Below are positions 55,291 to 63,775 of a DNA stretch of 64,000 nt, in pieces. Positions within the stretch are counted from its first letter, which is position 1, and each line of letters opens with the position of its first letter. The notes beneath the pieces were generated by a model. The model was not told the origin of the DNA, ran no database searches, and saw only the letters and a list, made by a program, of their open reading frames with translations. This stretch comes from Leptolyngbya sp. CCY15150. GTDB lineage: Bacteria; Cyanobacteriota; Cyanobacteriia; RECH01. The stretch lies in assembly GCF_016888135.1 (NCBI RefSeq), contig NZ_JACSWB010000207.1, positions 186,001 to 250,000 on the forward strand, read 5' to 3'. A program made the translations under genes and the position numbers.

Positions 55291-57043
55291 GGGGGGCGAT
55301 CGCGTCGGCCAATAGCCAGTTGCCCGCAGGGTTAATCCGTCCTTGAATCTGCAGGCGATCGCCGCTTTGGTAGGTTTGCATCTGGTGATCCACATAGGGA
55401 TCCAGGGTGACAAGATTAAGGCTAGTCATGCCCTCAACACCATCATCCCCCAAGAAGCGATAGTCCTGATCCCCCAAGCGCTGGAAAGTGCCGGTGTAGC
55501 TGGGACTGGTGGGAGGGACGCTGGCAGATGGACTCCCTTGGGGAGGTAGGCGATCGCCCCGATCCAACACCGCTCGCTGCTGATCTAGCCAGGCAGGATC
55601 ACTAGGGCAACAGTGGATCAAAGGCACAACCGCCGCCGGCGCAAGCGGATCGGTGAGTAGGGCATCCTGCAGCGATCGCACCGCCAAATCCCGAGGCTGA
55701 ATGCCCTGTTCTACACAAAGCGCTGCGGCCATGCCCGCCGCCTGCCCCAAGGCCAAAACCACCGGCTGCAAACGCGTTGCCCCGGTGGCCATGTGGGACA
55801 CCGAGATAGCTTTGTCGCAGACCAAGAGGCCGTCGATCTCAGCGGGGATCAGGCAGCCATAGGGCAAGGCGAAGGGCGTCCCCGTCCAGCGTCCGCCCCA
55901 GCGCATAGCTTTGGGCGCAAGGGGCAGAGTCATGCCGGGGTAGTGATGATCGTTGACGTAGTTCCCCAGGGCGATCGCGGTAATGTCGCCAGCGGCATTC
56001 ACCGGCAACAGTGCCGCCCCATGATCAGCCTGGGGCAAAATATCGCCCTCGGTCACCGTGACCAATCCTTGCAGGCGACGGCTTTCGCGGTAGTAGGGAT
56101 GGAGGGCATAGGCTCCCCCGCCGAGGACGCCGAGCTGTACAGGAAAGGTATCGCTGGCGAGACCATAACGCCGACCGCCCACCTGCTGCACATAGCGGGC
56201 TAGATTTTGGCTATGCCATAGGGCTTCTTGACCATAGGCTTGGCGATCGCCCTCGGATCCAACCAGTCGCTGTAAATCATGGCCATAGTCATTGCCATCG
56301 TTGGGCCAGTTGATCATGAAGCGATGCCCCGGTAGCCGCCCATAGTTCAGCCAGTGGCGCAGATCCATGTCCTGCCAAGCCGTTTTGAATGCGTTGTCCG
56401 ACGCTAAGGGACTGGGGGGAATCTCGGGAGCGATCGCCCCTTCACCCAAGTCCTGCATCACCACCACCCAAGTGGGAGATTGAACCGGATAGCGCTGGGT
56501 GAGGGCGTTGGGCCCAGGAGGCGCACTCGGCTCTTGCCAGTCGGGCTGCCAGTCCCAGCCCCAGCGGTGGGGCACATCACCAAGGGAGAGCAGATCCCCC
56601 AGTTCCGTACCGTCAAGGATGATCTGGGCCTGGATACAGACCTGGTCGAAGGTGACTGAGCAAAGGCGATCGCCCCGTTTGTTGACCGATCGCGGTGGGC
56701 CGAGCTGTTTCCAGGTTAAGCAGGGCAGCGATCGCGCCCAGTCGGCAAAAATGCTGGCTCCCACCCGAGGTTCGTAGGTGAAGAAGCTAACCCAGCTATG
56801 GTCTAGACCGCCCGCCTGCCGCTGGCGCAGCTCCCGCAGAAACGCGCCCCATAATCCCGTTTGCCAAGGCAGCAGTTCATTCCCGTCGGGAGCCGATACC
56901 CCAGCACTGGTCAGCATTCCCCCCAGCCATGGGCCATCGGTGGCAACGATCGTTTGCACCCCACGCCTGGCCGCTTGAAGAGCCGCCGCCGTTCCGCCGG
57001 TGCCGCCGCCCACCACCAACACCTGCGTCTGCCACTGTTCCAT
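55259..57043 (-). CDS. FAD-dependent oxidoreductase
   Basis: 594 residues with an N-terminal dinucleotide motif VLVVGGGTGGTAAALQAARRG near residues 8-28 and a second FAD block DGLLVCDKAISVSHMATGATRLQPVVLALGQAAGMAAAL near 408-446. The combination with WLGGMLTSAGVSAPDGNE and DGTELGDLLSLGDVP places it in the FAD-dependent oxidoreductase family (PF12831 type); the substrate is unknown. ATG at 57043, three bases past the end of the O-antigen ligase-like gene, so it is likely the last gene of the polysaccharide locus. The C-terminal part near 510-590 is lineage-specific and overlaps the ZIP gene by 32 bp. Confidence 0.85.
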   Translation of the reverse strand: MEQWQTQVLVVGGGTGGTAAALQAARRGVQTIVATDGPWLGGMLTSAGVSAPDGNELLPWQTGLWGAFLRELRQRQAGGLDHSWVSFFTYEPRVGASIFADWARSLPCLTWKQLGPPRSVNKRGDRLCSVTFDQVCIQAQIILDGTELGDLLSLGDVPHRWGWDWQPDWQEPSAPPGPNALTQRYPVQSPTWVVVMQDLGEGAIAPEIPPSPLASDNAFKTAWQDMDLRHWLNYGRLPGHRFMINWPNDGNDYGHDLQRLVGSEGDRQAYGQEALWHSQNLARYVQQVGGRRYGLASDTFPVQLGVLGGGAYALHPYYRESRRLQGLVTVTEGDILPQADHGAALLPVNAAGDITAIALGNYVNDHHYPGMTLPLAPKAMRWGGRWTGTPFALPYGCLIPAEIDGLLVCDKAISVSHMATGATRLQPVVLALGQAAGMAAALCVEQGIQPRDLAVRSLQDALLTDPLAPAAVVPLIHCCPSDPAWLDQQRAVLDRGDRLPPQGSPSASVPPTSPSYTGTFQRLGDQDYRFLGDDGVEGMTSLNLVTLDPYVDHQMQTYQSGDRLQIQGRINPAGNWLLADAIAPLNPTPHPKTS

Positions 57044-57046
57044 GAC

Positions 57047-58339
57047 TTAGCTCTCCAATCCTAGGCGCGATCGCCCTTGAGCCGAGGACAACTGGGTAAA
57101 CGTGTAAATGCCCGCCAACACAAACCAGTTCATGATGTTGATGCGGGAATCGTAGAAGGTGATATCAAACAATGAAAACAGAGTGCAACCACCAAAAGCC
57201 ATCAAGTAGCCTAGCAAAATAGCGTTGTGGGATTGGCTAAAGCCCTGGTCAAGCAGCAGCCAGACCGCTTTGAAGCAGATATAGCCGATGGTCAGTGTCA
57301 TAATTACCATGGCTAAAACCCCCACCTCACACCCCATCAGCAGCCAAAAGTTATGGGGATGGGTGACCATCGGCAATCCCATATCATTGCGTTCTGGATA
57401 GAGAAACTTAAAGTTACCCAGACCCCAGCCCAGCCATGGGCGTTCCTGCATCAGTGTCCAGCCAATTTTCCAAATACCAAGGCGAGGATCTTGGGTGAAG
57501 ATATTGAGGGAGAGCGATCGCCCTCCCAGCCCCATGCCGAGAATGCTGACGATGATGGCTCCTAGACCGACAAGCCCCACCCAAAACATTTTGTAGTTGA
57601 CCTTGATGAGGATGCTAGCCGTAATAATTTGCGCAACGGCAATCAGAACACCATTGCGGGAGCCGGAACAAAAAATGCCCACCAGGTTAGCGTAGGTGGC
57701 GACATAGAGCCAGCGGTTGGCAATCCAATAAGCGGGGCCTGCCTCAGGGAGCGATCGCTGGGCATCCAAAGACCGCTTGATAATCAATCCCAAACCTAGG
57801 GCAAGCACCAGAACCAGAAAACTAGCTAGCGTATTGGGATGATCAAAAACTGATAGAGCCCGTTCGCGGTGAGGCGTTTGGCGCAGCCACAGCACCAGAG
57901 GAAAACGACGGATATCTCGGGGAAGAATCCGCAGCTTGGCAATATATTGCACCAGCGCATAGAGGTTGATGGGAATAGAGACCAAGACGATATCTAGGGC
58001 CAATTTCTCCAACTGCTCAGTGCGATTGAGCACAAAGGGCAGCAGGGAAAATAGCAGGAAAAACGGTAGGAAATTCCACAGGTGTAGCAGGGCTTCGCCG
58101 CGATTGTAGGCAAACCAAGCGCTCAACACCATCAGCCCGCTGACGCCCATGAGCCCACATCCAATCCACCGATCAACCGCCAAGCGCCGAAAGCGCTGTG
58201 CCACAGCACCCATGACAAACAGCAACCCTGGAAAACAGACATAGCTGATGTAGGGCAGGCTGAGTAGACTGAGGCGAAAAATGCGTTGACTCCACTTCAC
58301 AGTATCTAAAACAATCCAAGTCTTCGTTACGATTCCCAA
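57047..58339 (-). CDS. O-antigen ligase / Wzy-like polysaccharide membrane protein
   Basis: 430 residues with about ten hydrophobic segments. The Wzy_C/O-antigen-ligase block FDHPNTLASFLVLVLALGLGL near 165, FCSGSRNGVLIAVAQII near 224, and ERPWLGWGLGNFKFLYPERNDMGLPMVTHPHNFWL near 308-342, with conserved His and Arg, is typical. It would polymerise or ligate a polysaccharide or glycan on the periplasmic side. The annotated start is a TTG with no ribosome site; a GTG at 58300 is another choice. Located between the initiating sugar transferase and the FAD oxidoreductase. Confidence 0.85.
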   Translation of the reverse strand: MGIVTKTWIVLDTVKWSQRIFRLSLLSLPYISYVCFPGLLFVMGAVAQRFRRLAVDRWIGCGLMGVSGLMVLSAWFAYNRGEALLHLWNFLPFFLLFSLLPFVLNRTEQLEKLALDIVLVSIPINLYALVQYIAKLRILPRDIRRFPLVLWLRQTPHRERALSVFDHPNTLASFLVLVLALGLGLIIKRSLDAQRSLPEAGPAYWIANRWLYVATYANLVGIFCSGSRNGVLIAVAQIITASILIKVNYKMFWVGLVGLGAIIVSILGMGLGGRSLSLNIFTQDPRLGIWKIGWTLMQERPWLGWGLGNFKFLYPERNDMGLPMVTHPHNFWLLMGCEVGVLAMVIMTLTIGYICFKAVWLLLDQGFSQSHNAILLGYLMAFGGCTLFSLFDITFYDSRINIMNWFVLAGIYTFTQLSSAQGRSRLGLES

Positions 58340-58451
58340 GGCAAAACACCTAACATATAGGGTCTTATCATCAAAGTCTGGCAGGTTGTCTGAATGTCAC
58401 AAATGATACCGTCAGGTTCTATCTCTTAGCCTGAAGGCTACCCTAGCGGCG

Positions 58452-59894
58452 CTAATAGGCTCCTTCCCCAAACGCCACCACCCAAACGGTGCGCATCAAA
58501 ATGTAAAAATCTAGCCATACTGACCAGTTGCGCACGTAGTAGGCATCTAAATTGACCCGTTCATCATAGGTAATATTGTTGCGCCCAGAAACCTGCCACA
58601 GTCCCGTGAGCCCCGGACTGACTTTGGTATATAGCTCAAAGGTGTCTCCATAGCGGGGAATTTCTTCATCCACAATAGGACGTGGCCCCACTAGACTCAT
58701 TTCGCCGCGCAAAATGTTCCAGAGCTGGGGCAACTCATCTAAGCTCGTACGTCGCAAAAACCGCCCCACCCGCGTCACCCTGGGATCGCGCTTGAGTTTA
58801 TGGTCTTGCTCCCAGGATTCTCGCAATTCTGGGTGGTGATCAAGATAGTCTTGTAGGGCGCGATCGGCATGTTGCACCATCGATCGAAATTTCCAGGCTT
58901 TGAACGGACGACCACCGCGTCCCAGACGTGTGTGACCGTAAAAGATCGGGCCGGGAGAGTCAAGACGAATCAACAGGGCAATGATGGCAATAAAGGGAAT
59001 CAACAGCAATCCCCCTAGGATGGTAGCCATTAGATCGACCATGAGCTTGGTAAAGCGGGGGCCGGGCAGAAGTAACTGTTGGCGCACCTCTAGCCCTAAG
59101 ACGCCGCCCATGTCCCTAGCTTCCACCCACAGGCTAGAAAAGCCAAACAGGTCGGGAATGATGAGCAGATGGGCGAAGGTTTGGCCATAACGTTCTAATA
59201 GGCGCAGAAGACGCCCTCTGGGCACACCTGGCATAGCGACGATCGCGTAGGGAATCCGTCGGGCTCGGGCTAATCCTGGTGCAAGTTCTAAACCACCCAC
59301 CACCGGAACCCCGTGGAGCGAGCCATGCTTGTCTGGGTCATCGTCTAAGACCAGCACCGGCTTCAAGCCAATGCCCGGCCGTCGCAGCAGGGTGCGAATC
59401 AGCAGGTCTCCAGTTTTCCCAGCCCCCAAAATCATTACGGGATAGCCCCACCAGGATCGATGGGCAAAGGTATGGCGAGTCAAAATACGGCCGAGCAGCA
59501 CAAGCAAGATAGACAGCACCCAGGCCATGAGAAAGATGCCCCGCGAATAAACTTCGCCTTCGCGGCGCAGGAAGGTTGCTGAGCCTAGCACCAAGTACAT
59601 GAGCGTTGTCGTAACGCTAATCCACCGCAGTTCATCCACCGGGCTCAGAGCCACGCCCGGATAGAGCCCCACAATCGCATAGGCCAAGATAAAGAGCCCC
59701 AGCACGGGCCAAAGCTGCCAATAGAGCGATGGATGGTACTGCCCATTCAAGGCGAGGCGTATGTAGACGCTAGAAACGCAAGCTATGGTTAAGGCAATCA
59801 AGTCGGCGCTGAGAGCGATCGCCAAGGTAGGCCAAGAGCGCGTGGAGACTCTTAGTGCTGATAACGCCGGTCGTATAGTTTGATCCAACTGCAT
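58452..59894 (-). CDS. Exopolysaccharide-initiating sugar phosphotransferase (WbaP-like)
   Basis: Transfers a sugar-1-phosphate to undecaprenyl phosphate, the first step in lipid-linked polysaccharide synthesis. The 480-residue protein has four N-terminal helices, a CoA-like/Rossmann central domain (YPVMILGAGKTGDLLIRTLL near 151) and a C-terminal catalytic domain after one more helix (~285-305), with LDSPGPIFYGHTRLGRGGRPFKAWKFRSM near 310-338 and FLRRTSLDELPQLWNILRGEMSLVGPRP near 382-409. This is the full-length WbaP/polyisoprenyl-phosphate hexose-1-phosphate transferase architecture. ATG at 59894. Sugar identity unknown. Confidence 0.92.
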   Translation of the reverse strand: MQLDQTIRPALSALRVSTRSWPTLAIALSADLIALTIACVSSVYIRLALNGQYHPSLYWQLWPVLGLFILAYAIVGLYPGVALSPVDELRWISVTTTLMYLVLGSATFLRREGEVYSRGIFLMAWVLSILLVLLGRILTRHTFAHRSWWGYPVMILGAGKTGDLLIRTLLRRPGIGLKPVLVLDDDPDKHGSLHGVPVVGGLELAPGLARARRIPYAIVAMPGVPRGRLLRLLERYGQTFAHLLIIPDLFGFSSLWVEARDMGGVLGLEVRQQLLLPGPRFTKLMVDLMATILGGLLLIPFIAIIALLIRLDSPGPIFYGHTRLGRGGRPFKAWKFRSMVQHADRALQDYLDHHPELRESWEQDHKLKRDPRVTRVGRFLRRTSLDELPQLWNILRGEMSLVGPRPIVDEEIPRYGDTFELYTKVSPGLTGLWQVSGRNNITYDERVNLDAYYVRNWSVWLDFYILMRTVWVVAFGEGAY

Positions 59895-59912
59895 TCGGTT
59901 TCCCCCTCGCTA

Positions 59913-61040
59913 TTACTCTATGCCATCCCTTTGCTGAAATTGCGCCCACTTTTGATCAACAAAGGTAGAGAACTCTCTGCGAAAGCGTTCTGGGCTATAG
60001 TGTGCAGCATGTTCATGCAGCATGTCTGGATCAAAGCTCTGCTGGCTCGTTTCAAACTGGGTTATCGCTTCGATCAGGCTCTCGATGGTTTGCTCCGGAA
60101 AGAGTTGCCCGGTCTTCCCCGGAATTACGGTTTCGGTGACGCCGCCTTTGCCATAGGCAATCACCGGGGCTCCAGCGGCTTGGGCTTCGACGGGGGTGAT
60201 GCCAAAGTCTTCTTCGGCGGCAAATACAAAGGCTTTGCAGCGCTGCATGTAGTCGGCCACCACGGCATCCGGCTGTTGACCCAGCCAGGTGATATTGGGG
60301 GTGAACAGGGGCTGAAGTTTGGCGCGATCGCTGCCATCGCCAATCACCACCAAGGGTAAACCTAACTGGGCAAAGGCGGCCACGATCAGATCAACGCGCT
60401 TGTAGGGCACGAAGCGAGACACGGTTAGATAGAAGTCATCGCGCTGGCGGGACGGACGGAAGCGATCGACGGCCACGGGAGGATAGATCACGGTGGCGGG
60501 CCGGCGATAGGTTTTCCAAATGCGGCGGGCGATGTACCGGGAGTTAGCGACGAAATGATCAACGCGGTTGGCGGTGGCAACATCCCAAAGGCGCAGATAG
60601 TGGAGGGTTGCCCGGACGGCGATCGCTTTCACACCGCGACTCAGACCAGGGCCCTTGAGATAGTGGTGATGTAAATCCCAAGCATAGCGAATGGGGGTGT
60701 GGACATAGCTGATGTGCAGTTGATCGGCACGGGTTAAGGCTCCTTTAGCTACAGCATGGCTACTGGACACCACCACATCGTAGCGATCCAAATCAAACTG
60801 CTCTACCGCTAGGGGCATCAGCGGTAAGTATTGGCGAAAGTGCTTCTTGGCAAAGGGGAGATGCTGGAGAAACGAGGTCGAAACGGATTTGTGCTGAATA
60901 AAAGCTTTGAGATGGTCTGGGAGGAATTCAACCAGGCTGAAGAGGTCAGCGTCAGGGTAATGGGCCAGAATCTGTTCCACAACTTGCTCCGAGCCCGCAC
61001 GCGTCACTAGCCATTCATGGACGATCGCCAGCTTTACCAT
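59913..61040 (-). CDS. GT4-type glycosyltransferase
   Basis: 375 residues, two Rossmann domains of the GT-B fold. The second domain has YLTVSRFVPYKRVDLIVAAF near 205-224, VIGDGSDRAKLQ near 235 and the sugar-nucleotide motif FAAEEDFGITPVEAQAAGAPVIAYGKGG near 275-302 (E-x7-E). The N-terminus KLAIVHEWLVTRAGSEQVVEQIL and ISYVHTPIRYAWD are typical of retaining GT4 mannosyl/galactosyl transferases. ATG at 61040 (MVKLAIVHEW); a GTG two codons earlier is possible. It heads the polysaccharide locus, 18 bp before the WbaP-like gene. Confidence 0.92.
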   Translation of the reverse strand: MVKLAIVHEWLVTRAGSEQVVEQILAHYPDADLFSLVEFLPDHLKAFIQHKSVSTSFLQHLPFAKKHFRQYLPLMPLAVEQFDLDRYDVVVSSSHAVAKGALTRADQLHISYVHTPIRYAWDLHHHYLKGPGLSRGVKAIAVRATLHYLRLWDVATANRVDHFVANSRYIARRIWKTYRRPATVIYPPVAVDRFRPSRQRDDFYLTVSRFVPYKRVDLIVAAFAQLGLPLVVIGDGSDRAKLQPLFTPNITWLGQQPDAVVADYMQRCKAFVFAAEEDFGITPVEAQAAGAPVIAYGKGGVTETVIPGKTGQLFPEQTIESLIEAITQFETSQQSFDPDMLHEHAAHYSPERFRREFSTFVDQKWAQFQQRDGIE

Positions 61041-61258
61041 GAACACGAGAGAGCGATCGCTCCCAGGGATCGTTGAAGCTGCCGAGAAACATCGATGCTG
61101 AGCTTATGGAACGAGGGGTGGTCTGGCGTCACGGAGGCGATCGCCGCTTTAAGCAGCCTATGCATGGTGGTCGTGCTCCCTGATTCTGCTTGAGGTTGGC
61201 GTTGAACTCAACGTCTTCTCCCACGACGACGAGGGCGGTAAAAAGTTCGGCACCCATG

Positions 61259-61281
61259 AAAAAGCCCTCACCAAGGAGGGC
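61259..61281 (-). terminator. Rho-independent terminator, minus strand
   Basis: GCCCTC and GAGGGC form a 6-bp stem with a 6-nt loop, followed on the minus strand by five T. It would end transcripts coming from the petN direction, about 230 bp downstream of the last petN-group gene. Confidence 0.6.
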
Positions 61282-61442
61282 AATCTTGCTATAAAACCAT
61301 GCCAAGGTGGTCACGCAAGGAAATGCTTGGAAAACAGCTCACGCCTAGAAGCGCTGTCTATCACTGAGGCTAGACATATCGATGCCGACGTCTTAGGTAC
61401 GGCGCAGAACCTACAGCTCTCCAAAGTCTTGATCAGTTAACT

Positions 61443-61482
61443 GCCTCTAGGATTGATCGCCTCTAGGGTTAATCGCCTCTAG
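61443..61482. repeat. 16-bp tandem repeat, three units
   Basis: GCCTCTAG recurs at 61443, 61459 and 61475 with intervening GATTGATC and GGTTAATC. Confidence 0.75.
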
Positions 61483-61512
61483 TAATCTTTAGCGACTGAT
61501 CGTTGGCGATCG

Positions 61513-61656
61513 CTATCGATCGCGCTGTTCTTTTTCCCGCCGGCGGCGATCGCGCCATTCTACAGCGGTCAAGTAAGCAACGCCGCCGGTAAACGTCACT
61601 AGCAGCGCTAGAGCAACAACGGCTAACGAACTTAGGGCAATTGCTTCAGCATTCAT
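61513..61656 (-). CDS. Small single-helix membrane protein next to petN
   Basis: 47 residues. One hydrophobic helix (ALSSLAVVALALLVTFTGGVAYL, ~7-29) is followed by a charged tail (TAVEWRDRRRREKEQRDR). The ATG at 61656 is eight bases after the petN stop, and the two almost certainly share a transcript. The basic tail probably faces the cytoplasm. I do not recognise the family; I do not equate it with PetL, PetM or a Psb subunit. Candidate for a cytochrome b6f or thylakoid accessory protein, by context only. Confidence 0.7.
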   Translation of the reverse strand: MNAEAIALSSLAVVALALLVTFTGGVAYLTAVEWRDRRRREKEQRDR

Positions 61657-61664
61657 AGGTCTTT

Positions 61665-61754
61665 CTAGAATCCGTTCCGGGCCCAGACCACCATGGAGAT
61701 GGAAAACGTGAAGACCACTAAGAGCGAAACCCAGCCTAATGTCAAAATATCCAT
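61665..61754 (-). CDS. petN: Cytochrome b6f complex subunit PetN
   Basis: 29 residues (about 3 kDa), a single-helix subunit of the cytochrome b6f complex in the thylakoid membrane. The sequence begins [15 protein letters not shown] and ends [12 protein letters not shown], essentially the textbook PetN sequence and length. Reading from the ATG at 61754 the stop is TAG at 61665-61667. Its small size keeps it out of automatic gene lists. It is followed by the 47-residue protein eight bases downstream. Confidence 0.97.
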   Translation of the reverse strand: MDILTLGWVSLLVVFTFSISMVVWARNGF

Positions 61755-61971
61755 GGTTATGATGTGAAGGTGAAAGTGTCACAGGTATGTATCCTCACCT
61801 CATCATAATCCAAAGTTGTCTCGCAACGAAGCTCTTAGGAAAGAGGCTAGCCATTCTCGCAACAACCAGCCATTGGCTCCCAGGGCAACGTCCATAACCG
61901 TGGGCTAGGTCTGCCACGTCGAAGGCTCTAGACCTACGGCAGCAACCACTGCCCAGTCGGTCAATCTAGCC

Positions 61972-62274
61972 CTAGGCCACTTCCGCCTCTACCTCTGTCA
62001 TACAGGCAAGCGTCAACTCGCTGTGGGCAATGATTTCACAGTCTGGCAATTCTTCAGTTTCCAGAGTAAACACGGGTTCTGACCACATGGCAATTCCTCC
62101 CGGAAGCACGCCCATGCTTTCCCAGGTTGGCGCAAAGGGCGGCAAGGCCAAGGAACAAGCTCGCCAGCTTCCCTTGACGGGGGAGCCAAGCTGCTGGCAC
62201 TGCCCACCTCGTCGTCCTTCGGTTACATAGTGCTGACAATGGCGACAAGCAGAAACAGAATTTTGGTTTCTCAT
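61972..62274 (-). CDS. Cysteine-rich conserved small protein
   Basis: 100 residues. Six Cys, arranged CRHCQHY...GGQCQQLGSPVKGSWRACSLALPPFAP near 10-50, then CEII and LACM near the C-terminus. The first four could bind a metal or Fe-S cluster. I recall similar cyanobacterial proteins of unknown function, but cannot cite a characterised member. ATG at 62274. The plus-strand frame over the same bases is a shadow. Neighbours petN and dciA give no clear functional context. Confidence 0.7.
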   Translation of the reverse strand: MRNQNSVSACRHCQHYVTEGRRGGQCQQLGSPVKGSWRACSLALPPFAPTWESMGVLPGGIAMWSEPVFTLETEELPDCEIIAHSELTLACMTEVEAEVA

Positions 62275-62969
62275 GAGAGGAATGTCATCGGCACAAAACT
62301 GTACTTTCTATTGTTGTCTTTAGCATTCCCAGGTTTTTCGAATTACGAACAGGTCAAGTGCCTTATAGCTCTTGAATTCAGCGATCCCAAAGAAAAAATG
62401 ATATTTAGATTGTCTTTAGGTTTCCATTACGAGGAAGACACAAATGTTAGGCATTAGATATAAATTTTCGATTTCCTAGAAATCAAGCCTGCTTTTTTAC
62501 AAAAAGCACTGGGGATCACGTCCAAAACCGAGCGATCCAATCACAAATTGCAAGTTTAATGTGATGAAAGTGGGCAAATCCTAAAATATTTTGATTTGTA
62601 ACTGTTATGGGTAAATCAAACTATTTTTGCTACTGAAGACATCCAGTTTTTGTGATCCTAAGGTGCTGTATAACAGCGTCAATTCGACTGGCGTACTCCC
62701 AATCACCCTGATCTAGTGAAACGATAGGAGATGGGCCGCCACCGCTCAGTTCAAACGGTGGCATCTCCGTTGTAGGGTAGTCAGATATGCCGTAACGCAC
62801 CGTCTCATAAGGCTTTAACGCGTTACAGCTACGTCTAACGCATCCTAACTGGTACGAGTCAACAACTGGTTGAAAACTGGTTGACGGACAAATCTTCTGG
62901 CGTAGGTGGATTGAGCAGCGTGAAGCTCAACGCCAGCCTAGAGCCATCCCGTGGATAGTTCCCCTGAAC
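62275..62969. other. A+T-rich gene-poor region with repeats
   Basis: 695 bp. The stretch 62280-62650 is clearly richer in A+T than the rest of the window and has almost no HIP1 sites; it may carry a promoter for the Cys-rich gene but I see no distinct boxes. Fragments of repeat B (62791 on) and repeat A (62877-62943) follow. No gene is supported. Confidence 0.5.
62877..62943. repeat. Dispersed repeat A, copy 2
   Basis: About 67 bp similar to 32998-33065. This copy has a nested hairpin: CTGGCG (62897-62902) with CGCCAG (62931-62936), enclosing TTGAGC (62911-62916) with GCTCAA (62925-62930). Confidence 0.7.
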
Positions 62970-63539
62970 TCATGCCCAGCCCTTGGCTGCACAGAGAGAG
63001 CATACCGACCAACGCTGTAATTCGCCTGGAGGGGTGGGGCATTGACAGGTGGGGCAGAGCGGTAGATGACGCGATCGCTGCTGGATAAGAGACGACCAGC
63101 GCTGAAATGCCTCGTCAGACGTTTGGCAGCGCGGGCGGGTGGGGGGCTTGTTAACAGGTTCTGGCAAACGGCTGGGATGGAGCCGCCAGGTGGATAGATC
63201 CTCCATTTGTTCGATGGTGATAGACGAGGGGGATGACCATTGAGTAGTAGAGAAGCGAATATCTTGCAGCGTATCGGCTTGTAGGTAGTCAGCGAGGTGA
63301 TGATTGAGCTTGTCTAAGAGGCGTAGGCGTTCAAAGGAAAGGTTTTGGGCCCAAGCCGAGTTAGATGTGGCAACGATTAACACTTGGCGCTGGATAGCAA
63401 CAGGACGAGTCTGGGCCGCAACGGCTGCGCCCACCACCTCGGGCCAGCAGTTGAGCAAGGCTTGAAAACTACGGCGCGATCGCCATTGAGGCTTCGTTTC
63501 AACGGCGTGAATCAGGTGTTGTAAGGATTGAAACGTCAT
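62970..63539 (-). CDS. dciA: DciA (DUF721) family protein with C-terminal zinc ribbon
   Basis: 189 residues. The N-terminal ~10-95 matches the DUF721/DciA pattern: FQALLNCWPEVVGAAVAAQTRPVAIQRQVLIVATSNSAWAQNLSF, then ERLRLLDKLNHHL. DciA loads the replicative helicase DnaB in bacteria without DnaC/DnaI and has been studied in cyanobacteria. After a Pro/Ser-rich linker (~110-150) the C-terminus has CPTCQCPTPPGELQRW and SVCSLC, a likely zinc-binding ribbon. ATG at 63539. No replication genes adjoin it, so the role rests on the family pattern. Confidence 0.8.
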   Translation of the reverse strand: MTFQSLQHLIHAVETKPQWRSRRSFQALLNCWPEVVGAAVAAQTRPVAIQRQVLIVATSNSAWAQNLSFERLRLLDKLNHHLADYLQADTLQDIRFSTTQWSSPSSITIEQMEDLSTWRLHPSRLPEPVNKPPTRPRCQTSDEAFQRWSSLIQQRSRHLPLCPTCQCPTPPGELQRWSVCSLCAAKGWA

Positions 63540-63775
63540 GGTTCGCTCATCCGCAGGTAGACTCTGGCATGGGAAAGTTGGTCAAATTCTCAACTTGCGT
63601 TTATGATCCCCAAATGAAGCTACCGATTCCAGCCCATTGAGGAGATATATCCTTATTATGTGTGGAGAACTGTATCGGAACTAGCGTTGGTTCTTGGCTG
63701 GGAATGTGATGCCTATCGCGCAGATCGGATACCCGCGCAGATCAGACGCCTTCGACGCTTTGGGAGATTTTAGTC

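Larger units (their letters stand above)
61041..61512. other. Intergenic region upstream of the glycosyltransferase gene
   Basis: 472 bp between the glycosyltransferase gene and the petN group. It carries a minus-strand terminator (61259-61281) and a 16-bp tandem repeat (61443-61482). A 61-codon minus-strand frame at 61129-61314 overlaps the terminator; it starts with GTG and has no ribosome site, so I did not call it. Confidence 0.5.

Noticed and set aside
61129-61314. 61-codon minus-strand frame with EGFFMGAELFTALVVVGEDVEFNAN
   Set aside because: Looks somewhat protein-like, but starts with GTG without a ribosome site and runs through a terminator hairpin. Kept as a low-probability candidate only.
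62230-62457. 75-codon plus-strand frame
   Set aside because: Overlaps the 5' end of the Cys-rich gene on the other strand and has no features of a protein.
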